A stretch of DNA of 44,071 nucleotides from JAFARZ01 sp035651595. GTDB taxonomy: Bacteria; Actinomycetota; Actinomycetes; Streptosporangiales; Streptosporangiaceae. The stretch is taken from contig DASRFJ010000178.1 in assembly GCA_035651595.1 (NCBI GenBank), positions 1 to 44,071 of the forward strand, written 5' to 3'. A model generated the notes under the pieces. That model was not told the origin of the DNA. It saw nothing but the letters and a program-made list of their open reading frames with translations, and ran no database searches. A program made the translations under genes and the position numbers. Each line of letters begins with the position of its first letter. The stretch's first letter is position 1. Below are positions 1 to 8,161 of the stretch, piece after piece.

Positions 1-1210
1 GCGGCAGCCAGTTGGCCGTGAGGTGTATGGGGCGTCCGGGGATGATGCGAACGGGGCGGGACAGCGTGAGGCGGCGGCCGTCCTGGCGGACGTCCAGGCG
101 GGCCACGTGACGGAACTCGGAGCTGCGCAGCGTGAACCGGCCGAGCGGCGGACCCGGGACCGGACCCGGGACCGGACCCGCGAGGGGAACCGGGACAGCG
201 TTCGGAGATATCCAGGTCAGCGGCGCCTCTGAGCACACGGGGACAGCGGCGGCAGCGGGCGCCGAACCCACGAGGGCGGCGGCGATGTGGCGGGCGGCGT
301 GGCGGGCGGACAGGGCGGCTATGTCCGCGGTCTCCGCGGCGTGGATCAGGTTGCCGGCGGCGTAGATACCCGGGGCGGAAGCGCGAAGCAGGGTGTCGAC
401 GGCGGGGCCGCGAGTGCCCGGGTCCAGGGCCAGGCCCGCGGATCTGGCCAGCTCGTGGTCGGGGATCCAGTCGGCGGTGAACACGACTGTCTGGCAGGGC
501 ACGAAGCGTTCCGCCCCGGAGCTGAGGTCCGCGATCTCGACGCCGGCCAGGTGACCTCGGCCGGTCACCCGGCGGATCGCGGACGACGTCCAGACGGGGA
601 CGCGCCAGCGGAGGGCGGCGCCCAGGCGGAACGCGGCGTAGCTTTGCTGGCGCGGATGTTCGGTGACCAGGGCGACGACGTCGGCGCCGGCGTGGGCGAG
701 CGTGACCGCGGCGGAAAAGCTGACGTGCTCGGCGCCGACGACGACGGCGCGGCCGGGCAGGCGCTCGCCGTTGAGGTAGACGCGCTGCTGAAGCTCGCCG
801 GTGGTCAGCACGCCGGCCGGGCGGTCGCCGGGGACCAGGCGGGCCGATCGCGGGCGTTCCCGGCAGCCGGTGGCAAGCAGCACGGCTCGCGCGGTCACGG
901 ACTCGCGGCCGTAAGGGCTAGTCAGCATCGCCTCGAGGTCAGCTGAAAGGCTGGTTACCGTCGTCGAGACGCGCAGGTCCGCGCCGGCCGACTCGGCCAG
1001 GCCGGCGAGGCGGCGGGCGTAGGCCGGGCCGGTCATCAGCCGGCGCAGGTCGCGGATGCCGTAGCCGGTGTGCCAGCTGTGCCGGGGAATGCCGCCGGCC
1101 ACCGGCTCCCGGTCGACCACCAGAACCGACCCGGCACCTAGTCGACGCAGCTCGGCAGCGGCAGACAGGCCGGCCGGACCGGCCCCCACGATCAGGACAT
1201 CGACGTTCAT
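1..1210 (-). CDS. FAD/NAD(P)-dependent oxidoreductase, C-terminus cut by window edge
   Basis: Two-dinucleotide-fold (pyridine nucleotide-disulfide type) oxidoreductase. My translation from the ATG at 1210 gives an N-terminal Rossmann motif GAGPAGL (residues 9-15), then a central ATGCRERPR segment typical of the HcnB/opine-oxidase-like group and a late AGN motif near the FAD ribose site. About 403 codons are present and the 3' end lies outside the window. The start overlaps the stop of the gene at 1210-2547 (TGATG), so the two are translationally coupled. In glycerol-3-phosphate-type operons of other bacteria, a protein like this partners a DAO-type dehydrogenase and passes its electrons on. 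That role is inferred here. A short 12-bp tandem repeat near 150-175 encodes a Pro-Val-Pro-Gly linker. Family confidence is high and substrate unknown. Confidence 0.85.
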   Translation of the reverse strand, partial: MNVDVLIVGAGPAGLSAAAELRRLGAGSVLVVDREPVAGGIPRHSWHTGYGIRDLRRLMTGPAYARRLAGLAESAGADLRVSTTVTSLSADLEAMLTSPYGRESVTARAVLLATGCRERPRSARLVPGDRPAGVLTTGELQQRVYLNGERLPGRAVVVGAEHVSFSAAVTLAHAGADVVALVTEHPRQQSYAAFRLGAALRWRVPVWTSSAIRRVTGRGHLAGVEIADLSSGAERFVPCQTVVFTADWIPDHELARSAGLALDPGTRGPAVDTLLRASAPGIYAAGNLIHAAETADIAALSARHAARHIAAALVGSAPAAAAVPVCSEAPLTWISPNAVPVPLAGPVPGPVPGPPLGRFTLRSSEFRHVARLDVRQDGRRLTLSRPVRIIPGRPIHLTANWLP

Positions 1211-2547
1211 CAGGAACCCGCGAACATCCGCGATACCAGCGCCGCGCAGTAGAAGCCCTGGCAGCGCCCGTTCATCGCGCGGGTACGGCGCCGCAGCCCG
1301 CCCAGGTCGGAAGGCGGGATCACGCTGGATAGCGCGTCGGAGATCTCGCCTCGGGTCACCCGTTCGCAGTGGCACACGATCTCGCCGCCGGCCTGGTACG
1401 GCCGCGTCCCGGCCTCGCCGATGTTGGGCATGCGCGGGATCGGCGCCGGCTGGTCACGGGACACCAGCGGCAGCCCCGCCTCGGCGAGCGAGGCGACCAC
1501 GTGCTCCGCGATGCCGAGCGACGCGGACAGGCCCGTCGAGCGGATGCCGGCCACGCACGCGTACCGCTGCTTGCCGTCGACGTAGATCTGGTAGTCGGCG
1601 TGTTCGGTCGCCGCGCGCAGTCCGGCGTACGTCGCCGTCACCTCCTCGGCGGCCAGGCCAGGCAGGATGCGGTGCCCGGCGGCGAGCAGCGACGACAGCC
1701 CAGCCGCGGTGGTTGACACGTCCGCCGAGTCGTCGATGTCGTCCGCGGTGGGCCCAAGCAACACGTTGCCATACACGGTCGGGGCGACGAGCACGCCCTT
1801 GGTGCGCGCCGTCGGCACCGGCAGCAGGATCGAGCTGAGCAGGGAGCGCGCGAGCTTGTCGTACACGATCAGCTCCCCCCGCCGCGGCCGGATCGCGAAC
1901 CCGTCCCCGCCGAACAGCGCGTCCACCGACTCGCTGCCCAGGCCCGCGGCGTTGATCACCCAGCGGGTACGCAAGGCCCCCCGGCTCGTCGTCAGCTCAT
2001 GCCCCGCGCCATCGGCGACGCCGGTCACCCGTGTGTTCAGCACCAGCCGGACGCCGCCGAGGACGGCCTCGGTCGCGAACGCCAGCGGCGTCGTCCACGG
2101 GCAGATGATGCTCTCGTCCGGGATCTCCAGCGCGCCGAGCGCGCCCGGACCGAGCAACGGCTCCCGCGCGTACAGCTCCGCGACGGGCACCGGCCGGATC
2201 GCCAGGTAGCCGTTCTGCCGCGCCTTGTCCGCGATGACGGGCAACGCGGCCAGTTGTTCGGCGGTCCACGCCACGAGCAGCGCGCCGGTCCGCTCCACCG
2301 GGATGCCGGCCGCGGCAGTGTACTCTCTCAGCAGCGCACTCCCCCGCGCCAGCAACCGCGACTCCAGCGTCCCCGGCTTGGCGTCGAAGCCGGTGTGCAA
2401 GATCGCCGTGTTCGCCTTCGACGTCCCCGTGCCGACGTCGTTCGCGGCGTCGACGAGCACGCAATCGAGTGCATACGCGGACAGCGTCCGGGCGATCGCC
2501 GTGCCGACCACCCCGGCTCCGATGATCACGACGTCGGCGGTGCTCAT
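1210..2547 (-). CDS. FAD-dependent oxidoreductase (DAO fold) with C-terminal BFD-like [2Fe-2S] domain, GlpA-like
   Basis: This 445-aa flavoprotein starts with a Rossmann FAD motif, GAGVVGTAIA (residues 11-20), followed by the DAO-fold body of the GlpA/L-2-hydroxyglutarate oxidase group. The last ~65 residues carry the cysteine pattern of a BFD-like domain (CHCERV near residue 393, then GRCQGFYC near 427-434), which binds a [2Fe-2S] cluster. That combination is known from anaerobic-type glycerol-3-phosphate dehydrogenases and suggests oxidation of a hydroxyl group on a (phosphorylated) polyol, with electrons leaving through the iron-sulfur site. The start at 2547 overlaps the kinase stop by 4 nt (ATGA), and the stop overlaps the start of the next FAD protein. 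The substrate may be glycerol-3-phosphate or a related polyol phosphate, and the sequence does not decide between them. Confidence 0.85.
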   Translation of the reverse strand: MSTADVVIIGAGVVGTAIARTLSAYALDCVLVDAANDVGTGTSKANTAILHTGFDAKPGTLESRLLARGSALLREYTAAAGIPVERTGALLVAWTAEQLAALPVIADKARQNGYLAIRPVPVAELYAREPLLGPGALGALEIPDESIICPWTTPLAFATEAVLGGVRLVLNTRVTGVADGAGHELTTSRGALRTRWVINAAGLGSESVDALFGGDGFAIRPRRGELIVYDKLARSLLSSILLPVPTARTKGVLVAPTVYGNVLLGPTADDIDDSADVSTTAAGLSSLLAAGHRILPGLAAEEVTATYAGLRAATEHADYQIYVDGKQRYACVAGIRSTGLSASLGIAEHVVASLAEAGLPLVSRDQPAPIPRMPNIGEAGTRPYQAGGEIVCHCERVTRGEISDALSSVIPPSDLGGLRRRTRAMNGRCQGFYCAALVSRMFAGS

Positions 2548-3974
2548 CGCCGTGCTAGCGAAGCATCGACGGCGGCGCGGAAAACCACTGCTCGTTCGGC
2601 AGCTTCATCGGGAGGAATGGACGGGTCCACCGTCATTTCCAGCTCAGCCGGGCCGACCGCCTCAGCCACCGACCCAGCGGCGCCGACGCCCAGCCGGGCC
2701 AGCGCGGCAACGCCGAGCGCGGTCGCGTCCGGCGAGCGGCAGACCTGCACGGGGATCTGGAGCAGGTCGGCCTGCGCCTGCATGAGCAGCCGGGACCGGG
2801 TGAGCCCGCCGTCCACGCGCAGCGACGAAAGCGGCGCGCCGAGATCGGCCACGGCGGCGCTGACCAGCAGCGCGACCGAGGCGGCGATGCCTTCGGCGAC
2901 GGCGCGGACCAGGTGGCCGCGTTCGGTGCCGAGCCGAAGTCCGGTGAACGCCCCCCGCGAGTCCGGCGCCCAGTGCGGCGCGCCGAGGCCGGCCAGCGCC
3001 GGCACGAACGTGACGCCGCCGCTGTCCGGCACCGCGCCGGCCACGACGTCCAGCTGGTCCGGCGAGTCGAGCAGGCCGACGCTGGTGAGCCAGCGCAGCG
3101 CCGAACCCGCCGTGTACACCTGGCCGTCCAGGCAGTACGTCGCCGCCTCGCCGAGCCGCCAGGCGACCGACGCGGACAGGCCGGAGCTGGACCGCGCGGC
3201 CTTGGTACCGGTCGTGACCAGCAGGAACGCGCCGGTACCGTAGGTGCACTTGGCGTCGCCCGCGGTCAGGCAGCCCTCGGCGAGCAGCGCGGCCTGCTGG
3301 TCCACGGCGATCCCCGCGACCGGCAGCGAACGATTGCCAAACAGCGTCGTCTCACCGACCACACCAGCACAGTCCGTCACGGCAGGCAGCGTTTCCGGCG
3401 ATAGGCCGAACGCCGCGCACGCCGTTTCCGACCAGGTCGCCGCGTCCAGGTCGAGCAGCATCGTCCGGGACGCGGTCGCCGCATCGGTCACGTAGCCGGC
3501 GCCGAGCTGGTGCAGCAGCCACGTGTCGGTCATGGTCACCACGCCGTCCTCGCTCATGTTCTCCCGCAGCCAGGTCATCTTCGGCGCGGCGAAGTACGGG
3601 TCGAGCGGCAGGCCGGTGATCGCCGTCAGGTTTTCCCGCTGGTCGCGGAGCCGATCGCAAACGGTTGCGGCGCGCCGGTCCTGCCACACGATCGCCGGGG
3701 TCAGCGGGGTCCCGGTCGCCCGGTCCCAGGCCAGCACGGTTTCGCCCTGGTTGGCGAGCGCAACGGCGTGCGCCGGGGCGCCGGCGTTGGCGAGGGCCGC
3801 GCGGCCCGCCGCCAGCACCGATGCGAACAGCTCCTCGGGGTCCGCCTCCACCCCGTCCGCGCCCACGGTTCGGGTGCGGACGGGGACCGCCCCGGTGCCG
3901 AGCACCTCGTTGCCCGGCCCGACGAGCAGCGCCTTCGTCGCCGACGTGCCCTGATCGATCGCGAGGACGTTCAA
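2544..3974 (-). CDS. FGGY-family carbohydrate kinase (glycerol-kinase-like)
   Basis: This 476-aa protein has the length and two-domain layout of FGGY sugar/polyol kinases. The N-terminal phosphate-1 motif IDQGTSATKALL (residues 6-17) matches the glycerol kinase signature DQGTTSS closely. NQGETVLAWDRATGTP near residue 110 and WQDRRA after it are also GlpK-like, as is the CTYGTGAFLL loop near residue 240. It would phosphorylate a polyol in the cytoplasm using ATP. Translation starts at TTG (3974), which overlaps the permease stop by 4 nt (TTGA). The gene sits between a transporter and two flavoproteins, so its product is probably the substrate of the DAO-type dehydrogenase. The neighbouring permease is not a glycerol facilitator, so I do not call this glpK. 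Confidence 0.85.
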   Translation of the reverse strand: MNVLAIDQGTSATKALLVGPGNEVLGTGAVPVRTRTVGADGVEADPEELFASVLAAGRAALANAGAPAHAVALANQGETVLAWDRATGTPLTPAIVWQDRRAATVCDRLRDQRENLTAITGLPLDPYFAAPKMTWLRENMSEDGVVTMTDTWLLHQLGAGYVTDAATASRTMLLDLDAATWSETACAAFGLSPETLPAVTDCAGVVGETTLFGNRSLPVAGIAVDQQAALLAEGCLTAGDAKCTYGTGAFLLVTTGTKAARSSSGLSASVAWRLGEAATYCLDGQVYTAGSALRWLTSVGLLDSPDQLDVVAGAVPDSGGVTFVPALAGLGAPHWAPDSRGAFTGLRLGTERGHLVRAVAEGIAASVALLVSAAVADLGAPLSSLRVDGGLTRSRLLMQAQADLLQIPVQVCRSPDATALGVAALARLGVGAAGSVAEAVGPAELEMTVDPSIPPDEAAERAVVFRAAVDASLARR

Positions 3975-5410
3975 TCCTGCCCCGGCTCCGTTCGCATCGC
4001 CCTCGGCTCAAGAATCAACTGCACCACAAAGAACACCAGACCCACACCGAGCGACCCCAGCACGTAGTACTGCGCGTCGCGGAACCCGCTCGGGCCAATC
4101 AGCACGATCAGCTCGTATATGAGCCAGATCAGCGCGCCGGCCACGATCGGAAGTTCATATTTACCGAACGGCCTTTGGTGCTTGTCTCGACGAGTGAACA
4201 CGTACAGCAAGACGGTCCCCGCGTACAGCAGGGCCGGCATGATCGTGGACGCGGTGAACAGCGTGGCCAGCGCCCCGGCGTGGGTGCGCAGCGCCAGCGT
4301 GATGATGCCGCCGAGCACGGCGGCGAGGATCGTGGCCCAGGTGGGCCCGCCGGTGGCGCGCGGCACCCGGGACAGGAGCTGGTGGCCGGGGAGGCGCTTG
4401 TCCCGCGCCATCGAGAAGATCAGGCGGCCGTTCGTCACCATGATCACCAGGCCGCAGGCGAAGATCGACACGCAGACGACGACGAGGAAGATCTTCTGCA
4501 CCGGGCCGCCGAGCCCGTCGCGCACGATCGACGCGACCGGCGCGGAGCTGGCATACGCCGCCTTGTTCGTCGCGTACGCGAGCACCAGCAGGAACGCGAA
4601 GCCGACGGCGCCGGACAGCAGCACCGCGCGGAGCATCGCCCGCGGGATCACGCGGTGCGGTTCGTGGGTCTCCTCGGCCAGGTTGCTGGCCGACTCGAAG
4701 CCGACGATCGTGTACGCGCCGAGCAGCGTCGCCAGCATGAACGGGCCGAGCCAGCCGTAGTAGCCGACGTGCGCGACCGCGCCGGTTGCCCCCAGGTTCG
4801 ACCAGTGACCCATGGACCGCACGGCCGCGACGATCACCAGCAGCACGGTCAGGCCGACGATGCCGATGATCTCGGTCGACACGGCCACGTTGTTCACCCG
4901 GGTGGTGATCCGGGTCGAGCTGTAGATGAGCCCGGCCTGGAGCGCGAGCACGACCAGCGTCTCCAGTGCGGCGCTGGTCGGCGTGAACGTCTCCCCGATC
5001 AGCGGCTGGAACGCCACCTGGACCAGGCCGTAGTCGACCGAGACGGCGACGATCGTCAAGAACGCGAACGACATCCAGCCGAACCACCAGCCCACCTTGA
5101 CGCTCGCCAGCCGGGATGCCCACTGGTAGGAGTAGCCGGAGAGCGGGACGCGTGAGGACAGCGCGCCGTAGACGAGCGCGACCAGCGCTTGCCCGGCCAC
5201 CACGATCAGCCAGGTCCAGATCGCGCGGGTGCCGCCGGTGGTCAGGGCGAAGCTATACGTGGTGAAGATGCCCGTAGTGATCGAGATGAAGGAAAAGGCC
5301 ACCGCGAACGACTCGAAGTGGCGGAGCGAACGGACGAACTGCTGCCGGTAACCGAAGCCCTCAAGTTCCTCGTCTTCGGTGGCCTGCTGGGGCGCGGTGA
5401 CGTTGTCCAC
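3971..5410 (-). CDS. APC superfamily (amino acid/amine-type) permease
   Basis: This 479-aa integral membrane protein has about 12 hydrophobic segments. It belongs to the amino acid-polyamine-organocation superfamily, close to the GABA/choline-type permeases. The N-terminal stretch GYRQQFVRSLRHFESFAVAF, followed by a Ser/Thr/Gly-rich first helix, and a PLSGYSYQWAS segment near residue 95 are characteristic. The start is GTG at 5410, 16 nt after the DeoR stop, with GGAG upstream, and the stop overlaps the kinase start. Members usually import amino acids, GABA, choline or ethanolamine. Its place inside a kinase/dehydrogenase operon suggests the substrate carries a charged or amino group as well as a hydroxyl, which is an inference. 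Confidence 0.88.
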   Translation of the reverse strand: MDNVTAPQQATEDEELEGFGYRQQFVRSLRHFESFAVAFSFISITTGIFTTYSFALTTGGTRAIWTWLIVVAGQALVALVYGALSSRVPLSGYSYQWASRLASVKVGWWFGWMSFAFLTIVAVSVDYGLVQVAFQPLIGETFTPTSAALETLVVLALQAGLIYSSTRITTRVNNVAVSTEIIGIVGLTVLLVIVAAVRSMGHWSNLGATGAVAHVGYYGWLGPFMLATLLGAYTIVGFESASNLAEETHEPHRVIPRAMLRAVLLSGAVGFAFLLVLAYATNKAAYASSAPVASIVRDGLGGPVQKIFLVVVCVSIFACGLVIMVTNGRLIFSMARDKRLPGHQLLSRVPRATGGPTWATILAAVLGGIITLALRTHAGALATLFTASTIMPALLYAGTVLLYVFTRRDKHQRPFGKYELPIVAGALIWLIYELIVLIGPSGFRDAQYYVLGSLGVGLVFFVVQLILEPRAMRTEPGQD

Positions 5411-5426
5411 GTGGAATTGCTCCGTT

Positions 5427-6173
5427 CTAGGCTGTCATGACCGCGCAGTCGAGGGCCGCTACGACCTCGGCGCTGGCCTGGGAATCGGTGAGGACCGCGG
5501 TGACGCGGCTGAGCGGGCAGACCTTGTGCACCGCGATCGCGCCGAGCTTGCTCGAGTCGGCGAGAACGTAGGATGCGCCGCTGTGCGCGATGATCGTGCG
5601 GCGGGTGGTCACCTCGTGCGGGTAGTAGTCGGTGAGCCCGGCGTCGGGGTGGACGCCGCCGGAACCGAGGAACGCCTTGTCGGCGTAGAACTCGTTGAAG
5701 AACGTCTCCGCGTGGCCGCCGAAGCAGGCCGCGTCGCCGCGGCGGATGTGGCCGCCACTGATCAGCAGGTCGATGTCTGTCGAGTCGGCGAGGGCCATCG
5801 CGACGGGGACGGAGTTGGTCAGCACCCTGCCGCGGAAGGCAGGCGGCAGGGCCCTGGCGACCTCCAGCGCGGTCGTGCCGACGTCGATGACGATCGTGTC
5901 ATCGGGCTCGATCAGCGTCGCGGCGAGTTTTCCGATCGCCTGCTTGCTGTCGCTGTGCAGCGCGGTCCGCGCGGCGAACGTGCCCTCGGTTGAGCGGATC
6001 GAGAGGGCGCCGCCGTAGACGCGTTCGAGCAACCCCTGGTCACGCAGGCCGCGAAGGTCGCGACGGATGGTCTCCAGCGAGACCCGGTACTTCTGCGCGA
6101 GGTCTTCGGCCGAGACCGCGCTGTACTGGCGAACCTCGGCGAGGATGGCCTGTCGGCGCTGAATCGGCAGCAT
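5427..6173 (-). CDS. DeoR/GlpR-family transcriptional regulator of the polyol-kinase operon
   Basis: This 248-aa regulator has an N-terminal winged helix (residues 1-57). Its recognition segment, VSLETIRRDLRGLRDQGLLE, is the DeoR signature, followed by RVYGGAL. The C-terminal DeoRC sensor domain follows, with the DVGTTALEVARAL and GGHIRRGDA motifs that in this family bind a phosphorylated sugar or polyol. It is the first gene of the operon running down to position 1. A strong Shine-Dalgarno AAGGAG lies 5 nt upstream of the ATG at 6173. DeoR members are usually repressors relieved by the phosphorylated intermediate made by the neighbouring kinase, which is the likely arrangement here. Confidence 0.9.
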   Translation of the reverse strand: MLPIQRRQAILAEVRQYSAVSAEDLAQKYRVSLETIRRDLRGLRDQGLLERVYGGALSIRSTEGTFAARTALHSDSKQAIGKLAATLIEPDDTIVIDVGTTALEVARALPPAFRGRVLTNSVPVAMALADSTDIDLLISGGHIRRGDAACFGGHAETFFNEFYADKAFLGSGGVHPDAGLTDYYPHEVTTRRTIIAHSGASYVLADSSKLGAIAVHKVCPLSRVTAVLTDSQASAEVVAALDCAVMTA

Positions 6174-6227
6174 ACGGGCTCCTTATGACCGTTCTTTGCC
6201 GATCTTGACCTACTCTTGTGTCCGGTG

Positions 6228-7103
6228 TCAACGGGGTCCTGGCCGGTAGAGCTCCGCGAGCAGGGCGATCGCCGCGTGAGTGGAGGGATGCGGGTCGTGG
6301 CGCCGCCAGATCATCTCGACCGTGACCGGCGGCGCGTCCTTCAGCGGGCGGAACACGACGCCTTCGCGGCGGTACTGGACCGTGGTGCCTTCGGGGGTGA
6401 TGCCGACGCCGCCGCCCGCGGCGATGATCGACAGCCAGTCATCGATGTCGCGGGTGTCCTGCATGGGCGGCTGCCTGTCCGTTGGCCATAGGTCCGGCGT
6501 GGTGGTTCCGGTGCGGCGATCGACGAGCAGGGTGCGTTCCGGGATGTCGGCGAGGGTTACCGCGCGGCGTTTTGCCCATCGGTCGTCGGCGGCCATCGCG
6601 CAGTAGCGGCGCTCGTGGCCCACGGTGGCCGCCGCGAAGCGGTTCAGGTCGGGGTGCTTGAGGCCGGGTGAGGTGCGCAGTACCGCGAGGTCACACAGGC
6701 CCTCGGCCAGGCCGCCGGTCGGTGAGTTGGTGCGGATAAGCAGCAGTTCGACGTCCGGGTACCGGCTGGCCCAGCGACGCTGGAACTCCCTGGTGTGCCT
6801 GCCCATGGCGGACCAGGCGTGGCCGATGCGCAGCCTGGTGTGACCGGTGGTCGCCTCGGCGACCAGGTTGCCCGCGGCGGCCAGCACCTGCCGGGCCTGG
6901 GCCAGGGCGTGCACGCCGGCCGTTGTGGGCGTGACGGTCCGGCTGGTGCGATGCAGCAGCCGGACGCCGAGGATCCGCTCGAGGGCCATGAGGTTGCGCG
7001 ACACCGCGGCCTGGGAGATGCCGAGCTCGATCGCGGCGTCGGTGAACGTGCCGGAGTCCACGATCGCGACCAGGCAGCGCAGGTGCCTCAGCTCCAGATC
7101 CAT
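6228..7103 (-). CDS. LysR-family transcriptional regulator
   Basis: The protein has 291 residues from the ATG at 7103. The N-terminal winged helix reads LRHLRCLVAIVDSGTFTDAA then GISQAAVSRNLMALE, the classical LysR DNA-binding motif (about residues 4-60). The rest is a periplasmic-binding-protein-like effector domain. A longer frame begins at 7136, but its extra residues run into the divergent promoter, and family members start at the equivalent of MDLELRHLR. It is divergently transcribed from the EamA exporter at 7172 and is the obvious candidate to control it. A T-N11-A dyad lies between them (7130-7146). Confidence 0.9.
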   Translation of the reverse strand: MDLELRHLRCLVAIVDSGTFTDAAIELGISQAAVSRNLMALERILGVRLLHRTSRTVTPTTAGVHALAQARQVLAAAGNLVAEATTGHTRLRIGHAWSAMGRHTREFQRRWASRYPDVELLLIRTNSPTGGLAEGLCDLAVLRTSPGLKHPDLNRFAAATVGHERRYCAMAADDRWAKRRAVTLADIPERTLLVDRRTGTTTPDLWPTDRQPPMQDTRDIDDWLSIIAAGGGVGITPEGTTVQYRREGVVFRPLKDAPPVTVEMIWRRHDPHPSTHAAIALLAELYRPGPR

Positions 7104-7129
7104 GCGTCTAGCGTATAGCTGAGTCGGTG

Positions 7130-7146
7130 CATGCATTTTGTGTATG
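7130..7146. promoter_or_regulatory. Candidate LysR operator (T-N11-A dyad)
   Basis: The 68-bp gap between the divergent LysR and EamA genes holds an imperfect dyad, CATGCA-5 nt-TGTATG, with one mismatch between the arms. It contains the T-N11-A arrangement typical of LysR-type binding sites. It lies 26-43 bp upstream of both start codons, where it could serve autoregulation and activation. The position and pattern are seen in the sequence; the function is inferred. Confidence 0.4.
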
Positions 7147-7171
7147 GATGGCGCGCGGTCATGCTGCTGGC

Positions 7172-8161
7172 ATGCGCACTACAGCACGTGCCCCCGGCCG
7201 CGGCGTCGCGCTGATGACCGGCAGCGCCGCATCCAACCAGTTCGGCGCGGCGACGGCCGCGCTGGCCTTTCCGGTGCTTGGCCCGGCGGGGGTGGTCGCG
7301 ATCCGGCAGTGGGTGGCCGGAATCGTACTGTTCAGCGCCGTGCGGCCCAGGTTTGGCGCGTTTACCCGACGGCAATGGCTGCCGGTGCTCGCGCTGGCGC
7401 TCATCTTCGGCACGATGAACCTGTCGCTGTACGTGGCGATCGACCGGATCGGCCTCGGCCTGGCGGTGACCCTGGAGTTCCTCGGACCGCTGTCCGTGGG
7501 GCTGTGCGCGTCACGGCGTCGCGTCGACCTCGGGTGTGCGCTGGTCGCCGGGGCCGCGGTCGTGGTACTGGCCAGGCCGCGGCCGTCCGCCGACTACGCC
7601 GGCATCGGCTTGGCGCTGCTGGCCGCCGCCTGCTGGGCCAGCTACATCCTGGTGAACCGGGTGGTAGGCGCCCGGCTGCCTGGCGCGCAGGGCGCCGCGG
7701 CCGCGGCCACGGTATCGGCTTTGCTGTACGTGCCGATCGGGATATGGATGCTGATCAGCCACCCGGTCACCGTGATCGCGGTTGGCCGTGCCGCGGTCGC
7801 CGGGCTGGCCTGTTCCGCCGTGCCAATGGTCGCGGACATGCGGGCGCTGCGCCTGGTGCCGACCCGGTTCTTCGGCGTGTTCATGAGCGTCAACCCGGTG
7901 TTCGCGGCGCTGATCGGCCTGGTGGTGCTCGGCCAGTCGCTGCGGCTCGCGGACTGGCTCGCGATCACCGCCGTGGTGACCGCCAACGCGGTGAGCATGG
8001 GCTCACCGCTTACCGACGATCGCCTCCGTGCTGACCGGCGTGTATTCCACCGTCACCGCCTGGCCCCCCGGGTTGATGATGACCTGCTGGTCGAAACGCG
8101 TCGGTCTGGCCAGGACGAACGTGACCGTCACGCTCTGCCCGGCGCCGAGCACGCCCGATGA
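7172..8161 (+). CDS. EamA/DMT-superfamily transporter (RhtA-like exporter)
   Basis: This 329-aa membrane protein has about ten hydrophobic helices in two EamA repeats. Motifs such as LEFLGPLSVGL (first repeat) and PVFAALIGLVVLGQ (second repeat) are typical of RhtA-like amino-acid/metabolite exporters. I take the ATG at 7172, followed by Arg-rich residues and the first helix; an in-frame ATG at 7127 would add 15 unlikely residues. The recognisable domain ends near 8010, yet the frame stays open to 8161. The last ~45 residues are polar, Arg/Asp-rich, and are simply the antisense of the sigma-factor gene's 3' end. The LysR next door is the probable regulator. Confidence 0.88.
   Translation: MRTTARAPGRGVALMTGSAASNQFGAATAALAFPVLGPAGVVAIRQWVAGIVLFSAVRPRFGAFTRRQWLPVLALALIFGTMNLSLYVAIDRIGLGLAVTLEFLGPLSVGLCASRRRVDLGCALVAGAAVVVLARPRPSADYAGIGLALLAAACWASYILVNRVVGARLPGAQGAAAAATVSALLYVPIGIWMLISHPVTVIAVGRAAVAGLACSAVPMVADMRALRLVPTRFFGVFMSVNPVFAALIGLVVLGQSLRLADWLAITAVVTANAVSMGSPLTDDRLRADRRVFHRHRLAPRVDDDLLVETRRSGQDERDRHALPGAEHAR

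Noticed and set aside
3665..5155. 496-residue open frame on the plus strand opposite the kinase and permease
   Set aside because: Compositionally biased (Arg, Asp, His, Gln), no family motifs, and opposite two well-supported genes.
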